The notes under the pieces are model-generated. The model ran no database searches. It was not told the DNA's origin and was given only the letters and a program-made list of their open reading frames with translations. DNA of 53,709 nt from NCBI GenBank assembly GCA_903911085.1, contig CAIWCC010000059.1, forward strand, positions 1-53,709, in the 5' to 3' direction. This DNA comes from an uncultured Bacteroidales bacterium. GTDB taxonomy: Bacteria > Bacteroidota > Bacteroidia > Bacteroidales > Paludibacteraceae. Position numbers and translations under genes: made by a program. The stretch's first letter is position 1, and each line of letters starts with the position of its first letter. Of this stretch, positions 26,449 to 34,628 are shown piece after piece.

Positions 26449-27525
26449 TTATTTTGATAATAATACTTTCTGCTTCTTCAAAAAGCCTTCTTTGCCGTAA
26501 ATACTTAAGATGTAAATACCGTTTGAAAGCTTACTTAAATCGACTTCATTAACAGTAAATGACCCCACGGGCGTTCCCGTTACTGTAGCTACATTTACTT
26601 TAACAACATCATCGCCTACCAATGTTATTATACCCTTTGTAGGATTTGGATAAAATTTAATATTATTAGCTGAGGATGAATTCATTGCATTAAACACATA
26701 TTTTGAACCATACACTGGACTTCCAGCATCTACCCAAGCACTATATATTAAATCGGCAAGCGAATGTGATGCATTTTTAAAAAGCGTTGTGGTAAAACCC
26801 GCTTTACTCCAAAGCGATGAGTAGTACTTTGATGAACTATTATCACCAGCCAGATTAGAAGCATAAGTATCGGCATCGAGTACCGATTGTACATATTTTT
26901 GATTGGTAAGAATGTAATTTATCACGTAAACATTCACATTGCTAACATACTGTGCTGGTTCACCTTTATAATTGATAATACTACTCAAATATGATGAAAC
27001 CATGTTGCTTTCGTAACGTGAATGAATACCACTTTGACCTGTTTCACCACCATCAAAGTTGGAAGTAATATGCAATGGCATGTGTCCATCGGCAACATAA
27101 TGACCCAAATCGGATGCAAACAACATTGCTTTGTGCCATTGGCATGCTTTAAATGCATTTTTAAGCGAGTCATAAGTAATTCGCGTTGCCCAAGGAAGTG
27201 TACCATTAGAAACAACAAAACCCGATCCATGAATTCGCACAATAGAATCGTATGTTGAAGCTATACGACCTGTAGATTTGAATTCAGGGTAATTGTCAAT
27301 ATCGATATAATGTCTAGGACTTTCGTTTGGATCAGCACTTTTTCTATTATCGGCATCCGAACCATGTTGCGAAAGGGAATCAGCCCAAACACCAAAGCCA
27401 ACCATTGAAATTGGAAATGATTCGGGAGTTTTTTTATTAATGTTTCGATGTCCCACGCTTCCCCAATTTACTAAAAATAAACAAAGAGTAAGCAATGCAA
27501 CTATGCGAAAAGTAGTTTTTTTCAT
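26449..27525 (-). CDS. S1/P1-type nuclease / zinc phospholipase C family protein, type IX cargo
   Basis: 358 aa. A signal peptide is followed by the mature start WGSVGHRNIN, where the N-terminal Trp and His are zinc ligands in this family. Further ligands are in ASDLGHYVADGHMPLH (HxxxD) and the HSRYES (HxxxE) segment. The trinuclear zinc site hydrolyses phosphodiester bonds in single-stranded nucleic acids or phospholipids. The final ~75 residues form a type IX sorting domain (IKFYPNPTKGIITL ... NGIYILSIYGKEG), so it is secreted or surface-bound, probably to recover phosphate and nucleosides. A promoter TTG-N20-TACCTTTG lies at 27624-27594. Confidence 0.87.
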   Translation of the reverse strand: MKKTTFRIVALLTLCLFLVNWGSVGHRNINKKTPESFPISMVGFGVWADSLSQHGSDADNRKSADPNESPRHYIDIDNYPEFKSTGRIASTYDSIVRIHGSGFVVSNGTLPWATRITYDSLKNAFKACQWHKAMLFASDLGHYVADGHMPLHITSNFDGGETGQSGIHSRYESNMVSSYLSSIINYKGEPAQYVSNVNVYVINYILTNQKYVQSVLDADTYASNLAGDNSSSKYYSSLWSKAGFTTTLFKNASHSLADLIYSAWVDAGSPVYGSKYVFNAMNSSSANNIKFYPNPTKGIITLVGDDVVKVNVATVTGTPVGSFTVNEVDLSKLSNGIYILSIYGKEGFLKKQKVLLSK

Positions 27526-27593
27526 TTTGAAAATTATTAAAAAAATGATGCAATAAATTTTGTGCTATTTTTTTGCATAAAAATTCAAGCCGA

Positions 27594-27624
27594 CAAAGGT
27601 AAACAAAAAAAAGATTTATCACAA
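27594..27624 (-). promoter_or_regulatory. Promoter of the S1/P1 nuclease gene
   Basis: On the minus strand TTG (27624-27622), 20 bases, TACCTTTG (27601-27594). Start ~27587, leader ~60 nt. Confidence 0.6.
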
Positions 27625-27717
27625 AAGGTTAACTTTAAATTAGTAACTCTAAAAAAACTGATTTAGTTGTTCTGTGTAACATAATTGTTTATGATTATGT
27701 TTATAAATAAAATTGAT

Positions 27718-27750
27718 TTTGACAAAAATCGAAAAAATTCATTACATTTG
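27718..27750 (+). promoter_or_regulatory. ade promoter
   Basis: TTTG (27718-27721), 21 bases, TACATTTG (27743-27750); ~33 bases to the ATG at 27784. Good match to the Bacteroidota consensus. Confidence 0.6.
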
Positions 27751-27783
27751 CTTTTAATATTTTTTTAATTTCACTTTAAATCC

Positions 27784-29421
27784 ATGAAAAACATGAAAAA
27801 GATATCAGGTCATATCGTTGATGTAATAACTAGAACAATAACAAAAGGAATTTTGCACATTGAGGACGAAAAAATAATGGACATTGAACTCTCAGATAAC
27901 GTTGAAAATCAATATATTATTCCAGGGTTTGTAGATGCACATATTCATATTGAGAGTTCAATGATGTTGCCAGCAGAATTTGCGAGTTATAGTGTTATTC
28001 ATGGTACAGTTGCTTGTGTGTGCGACCCTCACGAGATTGCTAATGTTTCGGGAATTGCTGGTGTGGATTTTATGATAGAAAACGCCAAACATTCACCAAT
28101 GAAATTTTATTTTGGCGCACCATCTTGTGTTCCGTCTACAAAATTTGAAACATCGGGTGCAATTTTAGATTCAGAAGCAGTTGAGGAATTATTGCAACGT
28201 GACGATATTTATTTTTTGGCAGAAATGATGAATTATCCAGGAGTAATACATAAACACAAACAAGTAATTCAAAAACTTGAAGCTGCGCAACGAGCTGGGA
28301 AACCGATTGATGGTCATGCGCCAGACATTTCGGGCAATGATTTGATAGCTTATGCAGCGTCAGGAATAACCACCGACCACGAATGTATGACAATAGCGGA
28401 GGCTGAAGCAAAAATTGCATTAGGCATGACAGTGCAAATTCGTGAAGGAAGTGCAGCTAAAAATTTTGATGATTTATTGCCTCTTTTGAAAAATCATCCC
28501 GAAAAAATCATGTTTTGTTCCGATGACAAACATCCTGATGATTTATTAAAAAATGGTCACATTAACTCACTGGTTAGAAGAGCTGTAAAAAAAGGATATG
28601 ACCCGATTGATGTTTTGAGAATATGTTCATTTACTCCAGTAAAACATTATAAACTGGACGTTGGACTTTTACAAAAGGGTGATTCTGCTGACTTTGTTTT
28701 AGTAAATAATCTCACCGATTTTGAAATAAAAGCAACTTATATTCGTGGCGAAAAAGTGGCCGAGAATGGCAAAACAACTTTTCCCCGTTATATTCCAACC
28801 AAAACAATTAATAAATTCAATGCACAAAAAATCACTGTTGAACAACTTAAAGTTATACCAAGTGGCGATAATTTAAAAGTAATTATGGTTGACGATGGAC
28901 AGCTTTACACTCACTCAATAACAACCAAACCAAAGATTGAAAATAATAATGTTGTTTCGGATATTGAAAACGACGTACTTAAAATGGTAGTTTACAACCG
29001 CTACCAAGAATCGACTCCTGCAATTGGTTTTATAAAAAATATAGGTTTAAAACAAGGTGCATTGGCATCGACTGTTGCACACGACAGCCATAACATACTA
29101 GCAGTAGGTACCTCCGACGAAGAAATAGTATCGGCAATTAATCAGATCATTGATAGTAAAGGTGGAATTTTAGCATCTAATGGCAGAACTAGTTGTCATT
29201 TATCATTGCCTATAGGCGGACTTATGTCGGACATTGAAGGTGAACTAATTGCACAACAATATGAAGCTGTGGATGCAATGGCAAAAAAATTAGGCTCCAC
29301 ATTGCTTGCGCCATTTATGACGATTGCTTTTATGTCACTCTTGGTAATACCTGAATTGAAACTTAGTGATAAAGGTTTGTTTAATGGAAATAATTTTTCA
29401 TTTACAAGTTTAATAGATTAG
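27784..29421 (+). CDS. ade: Adenine deaminase
   Basis: Metal-dependent amidohydrolase converting adenine to hypoxanthine and ammonia in purine salvage. Metal-binding HxH in VDAHIHIESSMM; further signature segments CDPHEIANVSG, GHAPDISGNDL, DHECMTIAEA and CSDDKHPDDL, plus the C-terminal domain with VAHDSHNILAVGTSDEE. Length 545 aa is normal for Ade. A second in-frame ATG four codons on (MKKISGHIV) may be the true start. Cytoplasmic. With the secreted nuclease next door it fits nucleic-acid scavenging (inference). Confidence 0.95.
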   Translation: MKNMKKISGHIVDVITRTITKGILHIEDEKIMDIELSDNVENQYIIPGFVDAHIHIESSMMLPAEFASYSVIHGTVACVCDPHEIANVSGIAGVDFMIENAKHSPMKFYFGAPSCVPSTKFETSGAILDSEAVEELLQRDDIYFLAEMMNYPGVIHKHKQVIQKLEAAQRAGKPIDGHAPDISGNDLIAYAASGITTDHECMTIAEAEAKIALGMTVQIREGSAAKNFDDLLPLLKNHPEKIMFCSDDKHPDDLLKNGHINSLVRRAVKKGYDPIDVLRICSFTPVKHYKLDVGLLQKGDSADFVLVNNLTDFEIKATYIRGEKVAENGKTTFPRYIPTKTINKFNAQKITVEQLKVIPSGDNLKVIMVDDGQLYTHSITTKPKIENNNVVSDIENDVLKMVVYNRYQESTPAIGFIKNIGLKQGALASTVAHDSHNILAVGTSDEEIVSAINQIIDSKGGILASNGRTSCHLSLPIGGLMSDIEGELIAQQYEAVDAMAKKLGSTLLAPFMTIAFMSLLVIPELKLSDKGLFNGNNFSFTSLID

Positions 29422-29493
29422 AATGTTAGGTAAACAGTCCATAATTAAATCGTTGAATAACAAGAATAATTTTCTAATAACACAAAAAAGAGC

Positions 29494-29501
29494 TATTTTT
29501 G
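29494..29501 (+). promoter_or_regulatory. Candidate hisB promoter -7 element
   Basis: TATTTTTG fits TAnnTTTG, 64 bases before the hisB ATG; no clear -33 element. Confidence 0.4.
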
Positions 29502-29565
29502 TAGGATAATAAAATACCTCAAAACAATCCAACAAATATTGTTCAAATAAATAATAATCAGACAA

Positions 29566-30711
29566 ATGACGAATATAAACAATTCTATTCTCAAGAAGAA
29601 AGTTCTTTTCATCGACCGTGATGGTACCATAATTAACGAACCACCAATAACTTTTCAGGTGGATAATGTGGAGCAAATAGAATATTTACCTGCCGTATTG
29701 CGCAATTTACATTTCATTCGTCAAAAGTTGGATTTCGAATGGGCTTTAGTTACTAACCAAGATGGATTAGGAACCGATGTTTATCCTCAAGAAAACTTCG
29801 ATCGTGTGCAAGCTAAATTTACTCAAACGCTTGCTAATGAAGATATTTACTTTGATAAAATTTTTATTGACAAATCATTTCCAGAAGAAAATTTATCTAC
29901 ACGAAAACCAGGCATTGGCATGCTCACCGAATATTTCAGCGAAGCGTACGATTTGTCTGGATCGTACGTAATAGGCGACCGCTATACCGATGTAGAATTA
30001 GCAAAAAATCTTGGTGCAAAAGCAATTTTCATTAGTACCGATTCAGATATTTTGATTGAAAAAGGACTGACTGAATTCTGCGCTTTGCAAACTACGGATT
30101 GGAATAAAATTACCGAGTTTCTGTTTGCCGGCGAACGCACAGCTACAATAAAACGTACAACCAAAGAAACTGATATTTTAATTGAACTTAATTTGGATGG
30201 TTCAGGCAAATGTTCAATAAATACTGGTTTGAAATTTTTCGACCACATGTTAGATCAAATTGGAAAACATTCAGTTTCAGACCTTACAATTCAAGTAAAA
30301 GGCGATTTGGAAGTTGACGAACATCATACCATTGAAGATACTGCCATCGCTCTCGGTGAGGCATTTGGCAAAGCATTGGGAAATAAACGAGGTATTGAAC
30401 GTTATGGATTTTACTTACCAATGGACGATTGTTTATGTTCGGTGGCATTGGACTTTGGTGGAAGACCATGGTTAGTATATAATGCAGATTTTAAGCGCGA
30501 ATACATCGGCGATTTACCTACCGAAATGATATTGCACTTCTTCAAATCATTCAGTGATGCTGCAAAAATGAACTTAAATATCAAAGCCGAAGGTGATAAC
30601 GAACATCATAAATTGGAAGGTATTTTCAAAGCCTTGGCAAAATCAATAAAAATGGCTGTAAAGCGCGATATTTATCAATACGAATTGCCAAGCACCAAGG
30701 GTGTTTTATAG
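29566..30711 (+). CDS. hisB: Bifunctional histidinol-phosphatase / imidazoleglycerol-phosphate dehydratase
   Basis: 381 aa fusion carrying out steps 6 and 8 of histidine synthesis. The N-terminal HAD phosphatase (residues ~1-170) has the DRDGT nucleophile motif (D17, D19) and [10 protein letters not shown]. The C-terminal dehydratase (~185-381) has the two Mn-binding His clusters DEHHTIED and NEHHKLEG plus [12 protein letters not shown]. Both halves look intact. In many Bacteroidales hisB closes a hisGDCB operon; here it stands alone after ade. Confidence 0.96.
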   Translation: MTNINNSILKKKVLFIDRDGTIINEPPITFQVDNVEQIEYLPAVLRNLHFIRQKLDFEWALVTNQDGLGTDVYPQENFDRVQAKFTQTLANEDIYFDKIFIDKSFPEENLSTRKPGIGMLTEYFSEAYDLSGSYVIGDRYTDVELAKNLGAKAIFISTDSDILIEKGLTEFCALQTTDWNKITEFLFAGERTATIKRTTKETDILIELNLDGSGKCSINTGLKFFDHMLDQIGKHSVSDLTIQVKGDLEVDEHHTIEDTAIALGEAFGKALGNKRGIERYGFYLPMDDCLCSVALDFGGRPWLVYNADFKREYIGDLPTEMILHFFKSFSDAAKMNLNIKAEGDNEHHKLEGIFKALAKSIKMAVKRDIYQYELPSTKGVL

Positions 30712-31037
30712 ATAAATTAACAAGACAAATATCAAAGTACTTTATGTTTGTTTTCGCAGTTTTCAGATTGATTGACAATAGGTTATAGAGATTATCTTAA
30801 TACAAGACAAAAAATGACAAATTCAAAGTTTTAGGCTGTAAAACAGACACTAAATATTGTGGCTTTGCTCCTACCCCCACATTTTTTTCTTGACACTAAA
30901 AAGTATGCAAAAAAAGCAAAAGCACAAAACTTTGGAAAGATTTTAAGACATTAAAGCTTTCCAACTACAGAATGAAATAGTTAGTATATGTAATAAAACA
31001 TGTACTTTATAAATTATTTTGCAAATAGGAGTTTCTC
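30712..31037. other. Intergenic spacer before the tandem repeat
   Basis: No gene seen. Around 30871-30925 the text C5, ATTTTTTTCTTGACAC, then CAAAAAAAGCAAAAG has the look of an interspersed repeat fragment (C-run, then a T-rich arm and an A-rich arm). Confidence 0.3.
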
Positions 31038-31272
31038 TGGATGCCTCAGGTAAGAAAATATTGTAGAAAAAAAGATTACTGGATGCCTCAGGTAAGAAAA
31101 TATTGGAGGAAAAAAGTTTACTGGATGCCTCAAGTAAGAAAATATTGAAGGAAAAAAGTTTACTGTATGCCTCAGGTAAGAAAATATTAAAGGAAAAAAG
31201 TTTACTGTATGCCTCAGGTAAGAAAATATTAAAGGAAAAAAGTTTACTGGATGCCTCAGGTAAGAAAATATT
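31038..31272. repeat. 42-bp tandem repeat, about 5.6 copies
   Basis: Unit starts fall at 31038, 31080, 31122, 31164, 31206 and 31248, exactly 42 bp apart; the last copy ends near 31272. The unit begins TGGATGCCTCAGGTAAG and continues AAAATATTGGAGG, AAAAAAGTTTAC with a few substitutions. Being divisible by three it is open in protein frames on both strands: plus LDASGKKILEEKSL, minus NIFLPEASSKLFSF. The plus frame has a stop in the first unit; the minus frame is open through all units (31302 down to 30943, ATG start). No spacers, so not CRISPR. Whether it is translated is unknown. Confidence 0.9.
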
Positions 31273-31413
31273 CAACAATAAAAATTCTCCTGTTGACTGC
31301 ATTTTCCCATAAAAAAACTACAGAATTAATCAGTATCACTTCATCGTTTACTTGAAAAAGTTGAATGACTAAAAAGATATTTTTCAATAACTCATAAACT
31401 GAAATGAATACTT

Positions 31414-32478
31414 TCAAAAAACGACTTTCAAAGTTTCTTGAGCACATTTTAATAAATATATCCCTTTACTTTGAACTGAAAAAAATATTTGTTTTCCCTC
31501 CGATTTTATGGTATGCAGCTTCAGCCCATTAACTGTGTAAAGAGTTATGCTTTCGCCTATACCAACTCCATTTACATTTATTCCATTAACTGAGGCATAA
31601 GCGTTAATTTTATTGTAATTCAAATCCTTAACAGCACTGAATGTTCCCTTTTTAATGATGGTTCCCGAAAAATCATCATACCATGTTGTAGCTTTATAGG
31701 CAGTTACAGCTGCATCGGTTGGAACAAAAACATCGGTTACAAAAGTTGTATTGTAAAAACAATTTGCAACAAGTGTAGGTGGTGTGGACTTTAAACAATA
31801 AATTACAGAAATACTAGTGCAATATGCAAAAGCATGATCTGAAATTGAGGTTAAAGAAGCCGGTATTGCAAGTGTGGCTATTCCCGTACAACCATTAAAT
31901 GCATAAGCGCTTAAAGTGGTGAGAGAGGCAGGTAGATTGAGTGTGCCACTTATGCCGGAACAATTATAGAAAGCACCTTCGCCTATGGTTATAAGTGCAT
32001 TAGGAAATGTAAGTGTGCCACTAATACCAGAACAATTATAAAAAGCACCTTCTGCAATAGTTTTGATAGTGGTTGGCAAGCTAAGTGTGCCAACAATTCC
32101 CGAACAACCATCAAAAGCAAAAGTTCCAATAGAAGTTAAACTACTTGGAAAATTAATGGTAGTAAGTGTTGTTTTTGCTCCATCTCCAGGTTTATAAAAC
32201 GAATAGCTTGGCATTTCATTGGCTAGATAGGTAGAATAAGCTTTAATGCTCGCACTACTTAGATTGAGAACTGCTAGTTTAGGCATAGCATCGCGCATTG
32301 TTGTAATATCGCGTTGGTCGATAGACCCTGTAACAGTGAGGTTTGTAACTGTTTCGAGATAAGAACTTGCTAAGGTTGACAACGTACCAGCAGTGGTAAC
32401 ATTTACTGTTTGAGAAACTTGTGCGTTTGCCACTATGCCACACAACGCAATGATAATCAACAACATTTGCTTTTTCAT
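31414..32478 (-). CDS. Exported BspA-like leucine-rich-repeat protein
   Basis: 354 aa. Sec signal peptide (MKKQMLLIIIALCGIVANAQ). From ~105 to ~245 there are five or six repeats of about 23 residues such as LTSIGTFAFDGCSGI and LITIGEGAFYNCSGI, the LRR_5/BspA type with aromatic and Cys positions conserved. The end (GIGESITLYTVNGLKLHTIKSEG, KGIYLLKCAQETLKVVF) resembles a degenerate type IX sorting domain. Likely cell-surface, binding to proteins or polymers; ligand unknown. A TATATTTG element at 32572-32565 may be its promoter. Confidence 0.85.
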   Translation of the reverse strand: MKKQMLLIIIALCGIVANAQVSQTVNVTTAGTLSTLASSYLETVTNLTVTGSIDQRDITTMRDAMPKLAVLNLSSASIKAYSTYLANEMPSYSFYKPGDGAKTTLTTINFPSSLTSIGTFAFDGCSGIVGTLSLPTTIKTIAEGAFYNCSGISGTLTFPNALITIGEGAFYNCSGISGTLNLPASLTTLSAYAFNGCTGIATLAIPASLTSISDHAFAYCTSISVIYCLKSTPPTLVANCFYNTTFVTDVFVPTDAAVTAYKATTWYDDFSGTIIKKGTFSAVKDLNYNKINAYASVNGINVNGVGIGESITLYTVNGLKLHTIKSEGKQIFFSVQSKGIYLLKCAQETLKVVF

Positions 32479-32640
32479 ATACTTTTTTTACTTTAATAAA
32501 CCTTTCAATTTTATACAATTTCAGATCCGGTTAATGGTCATGGATGTTATCATAAAATAATTTGCAAATATAGTGAATTCTTTTCTTAGAAATAAAGAAA
32601 ATGAAAATTTTATAAAGTAAAAAAAATAGAGCTATTTCTT

Positions 32641-32677
32641 AAAAAAACGGACTTGCTTCAAAGGAAAGTCCGTTTTT
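32641..32677. terminator. Terminator hairpin, copy 1 of a three-member set
   Basis: AAAAACGGACTT and AAGTCCGTTTTT pair around an 11-nt loop, with T- and A-runs both sides. Closely related hairpins lie at 34255-34292 and 35233-35273. It lies 3' of the mutB fragment, as expected if it was the original mutB terminator. Confidence 0.75.
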
Positions 32678-32690
32678 ACATTTGATTATT

Positions 32691-32717
32691 CGGGGTGCGA
32701 CTTTAAGTCGCACTCCG
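32691..32717. repeat. Strong hairpin next to terminator copy 1
   Basis: CGGGGTGCGACTT and AAGTCGCACTCCG are near-perfect inverted arms with almost no loop, GC-rich against the background. Probably a dispersed palindromic repeat. Confidence 0.6.
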
Positions 32718-32725
32718 AATTGATA

Positions 32726-32850
32726 TTATTCTTCCAACAAAATTTCCATAATAGTTACGGATGCTTTTGCTACAGGGCTACCTGGACCAAAAATGGCAGC
32801 AACACCAGCTTTGTAAAGGAAATCGTAATCTTGAGCAGGAATAACTCCAC
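32726..32850 (-). pseudogene. Duplicate of the last 125 bp of mutB
   Basis: These 125 bases repeat 35315-35439 with a single difference (32761 A versus 35350 C; Ala to Ser), in the same orientation and including the mutB stop codon. The fragment encodes only the last ~41 residues of methylmalonyl-CoA mutase and has no start. Homology ends abruptly at 32850. Copies in direct orientation flank a 2.5-kb accessory segment, the pattern left by insertion at a gene's 3' end or by a partial tandem duplication. Confidence 0.95.
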
Positions 32851-32902
32851 AAAAAATATTTTGAAAATCAATTTTAAAATACAATAATTGAGATAAAAAT
32901 TA

Positions 32903-32910
32903 TATCTTTG
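32903..32910 (+). promoter_or_regulatory. Promoter -7 element of the structured leader
   Basis: TATCTTTG fits TAnnTTTG; a start about 32917 would place hairpin 1 (32919-32961) at the very 5' end of the RNA. The -33 element is poor. Confidence 0.5.
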
Positions 32911-32918
32911 CAAATCAA

Positions 32919-33157
32919 AGAATTTCAACTCCGATTGTAGCGACAATCCGTTGAAAATTCTCATTACATACTAAAATAATGAAAAGCGTTTTAAATATTA
33001 TCCTGTTCTGAAATCTCGACAATTTCAATTACTACGGGGTGATAGCAACAAACGCTCCACGGCTATACTTATAGGCGTGGGGCTGTTGCTTATCATCGTA
33101 GTACGGGAGTCGAGACCCTCAGAACAATGATATGCAAACAGTTCCCACGCTTTTTTT
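32919..33157 (+). ncRNA. Structured 5' leader with mutually exclusive rod and terminator folds
   Basis: Hairpin 1: 32919-32961, ~17 bp with an AGCG loop. Fold I: a rod from 33004 to 33126 with ~45 bp; paired blocks 33004-33011/33119-33126, 33014-33020/33109-33115, 33030-33036/33097-33103, 33040-33050/33084-33095, 33054-33061/33076-33083. Fold II: 33075-33096 pairs with 33127-33150 (about 22 bp with two bulges and a mismatch) directly followed by T7 (33151-33157). The 33075-33096 segment is used in both, so the folds exclude each other. This is the plan of an attenuator controlling the genes at 33208 and 33450. A standalone small RNA or a MITE-derived hairpin are the alternatives. Confidence 0.6.
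32979..33011 (+). CDS. Possible leader peptide (10 aa)
   Basis: ATG to TGA reading MKSVLNIILF. Its stop codon forms the 3' end of the outermost 5' arm of the rod (33004-33011), so a ribosome finishing this frame would mask the base of the rod. That position is what attenuation by translation would need. The peptide is short and could be chance; no Shine-Dalgarno is seen, as usual here. Confidence 0.35.
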   Translation: MKSVLNIILF

Positions 33158-33176
33158 ATGTCTAATACTGAACTAG
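33132..33176 (+). CDS. Possible second short frame across the terminator (14 aa)
   Basis: ATG to TAG reading MQTVPTLFLCLILN. It covers the 3' arm of the putative terminator and its T-run, so its translation would also interfere with fold II. It ends 31 bases before the next gene. Coding status is uncertain. Confidence 0.25.
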   Translation: MQTVPTLFLCLILN

Positions 33177-33207
33177 GGGAGCAGGGAGGTAAATAAATAT
33201 TTAAACA

Positions 33208-33453
33208 ATGAAAAAAGAATTTGAAAAATTTGATTCATTTTTGAGAGAACTTGAATTAACTCGTGTCGAGAATGGCATGGGTGGTGGTAAATTAATGATT
33301 GTTGGTATTGAAGGGTCAAAGATGAATCTTAGACTACATTTAACTTATCAAGGTGATGTTTTTATAGAAGAATTCCATGGCTCAATTGAATTTACAGAAT
33401 TTACAGAATTAATTATTAAAATCAAAGAACAAGTTAAATTATTAAAGTTATGA
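33208..33453 (+). CDS. Small protein of unknown function (81 aa)
   Basis: Acidic 81-aa protein beginning MKKEFEKFDSFLRELELT, with predicted helix, then beta strands (GGKLMIVGIEGSKMNLRLHL, VFIEEFHGSIEF), then helix (ELIIKIKEQVKLLKL). No signal peptide, cysteine or known motif; I do not recognise a family. Its stop overlaps the start of the next gene (ATGA at 33450-33453), so the two are translationally coupled. Lies directly behind the structured leader. Confidence 0.6.
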   Translation: MKKEFEKFDSFLRELELTRVENGMGGGKLMIVGIEGSKMNLRLHLTYQGDVFIEEFHGSIEFTEFTELIIKIKEQVKLLKL

Positions 33454-34139
33454 AAAAGAAATTATTGTCAATCGCATTTTTATTTTTTCCATTTATAATG
33501 AATGCTCAAGTTGTAGTGAATAATGGGACATATCCTGCTGATGGTTACACAAAAAAAATTATATTTAGTAATTTAAAAATGGATAATGGCGGTCCAAAAG
33601 CACTTATTGTTACGTACAGTTTTGATATATTTTATGCTGGAAGAACAGATAAGTATTTTTTTCCTTCTAAGTATTGTTTAGTTGACTTAAAAACACAATC
33701 TATTGTAAAAAGTTACACATTTAGTGAAGGTTGTTCTTACAGCTCTTCACTTGATGATTTATTCAAAGTCGTAGATTACAATCAGGATGGTTATGATGAC
33801 TTGATGATATTATTAGGTGACGGCAAATACACTATTATTAGTTTAACAAACACAGTAACAAAGAGTACTGCTCCAAAAAGTAACATAGATTTCACTCAAA
33901 ATTATCCCAATCCATTTCGTGAACAAACAGCGATAAAATATAAGCTAAAAAATAGTGATTTTGTTTCGATAAGGATTTTTGATATAAATGGAAAAGAAAT
34001 AACTTCAATGATTAACCAAACTATTCCTGCTGGAGATTATACAGCTCAAATAGCGGATGCTAAATTAGAAAGTGGAACATATTACTATCAAGTACAGATT
34101 GGTAATGAATTTGGAGTGAAAAAAATGATAAAATACTGA
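33450..34139 (+). CDS. Exported protein with type IX secretion sorting domain
   Basis: 229 aa. Sec signal peptide MKKKLLSIAFLFFPFIMNAQ. Residues ~20-140 contain VDYNQDGYDDLMILLGDG, an FG-GAP/calcium-loop-like motif (DxNxDGxDD). The last ~85 residues are a type A sorting domain (DFTQNYPNPFREQTAIKYKL ... SGTYYYQVQIGNEFGVKKMIKY). Secreted or surface-attached; no enzymatic motif. Overlaps the 81-aa gene by four bases. Confidence 0.75.
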   Translation: MKKKLLSIAFLFFPFIMNAQVVVNNGTYPADGYTKKIIFSNLKMDNGGPKALIVTYSFDIFYAGRTDKYFFPSKYCLVDLKTQSIVKSYTFSEGCSYSSSLDDLFKVVDYNQDGYDDLMILLGDGKYTIISLTNTVTKSTAPKSNIDFTQNYPNPFREQTAIKYKLKNSDFVSIRIFDINGKEITSMINQTIPAGDYTAQIADAKLESGTYYYQVQIGNEFGVKKMIKY

Positions 34140-34254
34140 TGTTGTTAATATTTAAGTTTTTCCATAATATAATTGATCAGTGATAGCTGGTGAACGTTTG
34201 CAAAGTATGACTTTATAATTTTATTCTTTGTTGCTTTCTCTTTTTGCATATAAC

Positions 34255-34292
34255 AAAAAAACGGACTCACCTCAATGGCAAGTCCGTTTTTC
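34255..34292. terminator. Terminator hairpin, copy 2
   Basis: ACGGACT and AGTCCGT arms flanked by A7 and TTTT. Serves both the exported-protein gene (+) and, on the other strand, higA (-). Related in sequence to the hairpins at 32641 and 35233. Confidence 0.75.
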
Positions 34293-34313
34293 TTTATCTT
34301 CAAGTAATAAAAA

Positions 34314-34628
34314 TCAAGCAATTGGTTTTACAATTTCAATCCGCATTCCCAACGCCGCAACAAGTCGATAGAAAGCTCCCACACTCGGTGTTATTGCTCC
34401 GTTTTCGATGCGTGAGATATATGATTTTGTAGTTCCAGTGCGATGGGCTAATTCTGACTGTGTTATTTTTGCTACTTTGCGGGCTTCATGCAATAGCATG
34501 CCAGAATAGAAATCATATGCATTTTGTTCAAAAGCAGTTCTTTCAGGTGTTCCATCCAATCCATATTTTTTGTCAAGAACCTCGCTATAGTTTTTTATTT
34601 TGTTGTCGTTTGTAGTCATAATAATCAT
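34314..34628 (-). CDS. higA: HigA-type antitoxin, XRE helix-turn-helix
   Basis: 104 aa. The helix-turn-helix is at ~45-95: LLHEARKVAKITQSELAHRTGTTKSYISRIENGAITPSVGAFYRLVAALG. As in HigBA systems the antitoxin gene is second; its start (34628, or ATG at 34619) overlaps the end of the toxin frame (stop 34584-34586) by ~40 bp. It would repress its own promoter and neutralise the RelE-like toxin. The toxin gene is broken here, so this antitoxin is an orphan. Reading frame intact. Confidence 0.85.
   Translation of the reverse strand: MIIMTTNDNKIKNYSEVLDKKYGLDGTPERTAFEQNAYDFYSGMLLHEARKVAKITQSELAHRTGTTKSYISRIENGAITPSVGAFYRLVAALGMRIEIVKPIA

Noticed and set aside
29410-29676. 88-codon minus-strand frame between ade and hisB
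   Set aside because: Overlaps the start of hisB and a hisB promoter element; composition is not protein-like.
31038-31272. CRISPR array
   Set aside because: The 42-bp units are directly adjacent with no unique spacers, and no cas gene is present in the window.
33004-33126. 6S RNA
   Set aside because: The rod with an internal loop is similar in outline, but the helix is only ~123 nt, the bubble is small (9 by 5), and the segment is followed by an overlapping alternative terminator, which 6S RNA does not have.
33040-33157. Retron or reverse-transcriptase-associated RNA
   Set aside because: A long hairpin flanked by repeats can suggest a retron, but no reverse transcriptase gene lies anywhere in the window.
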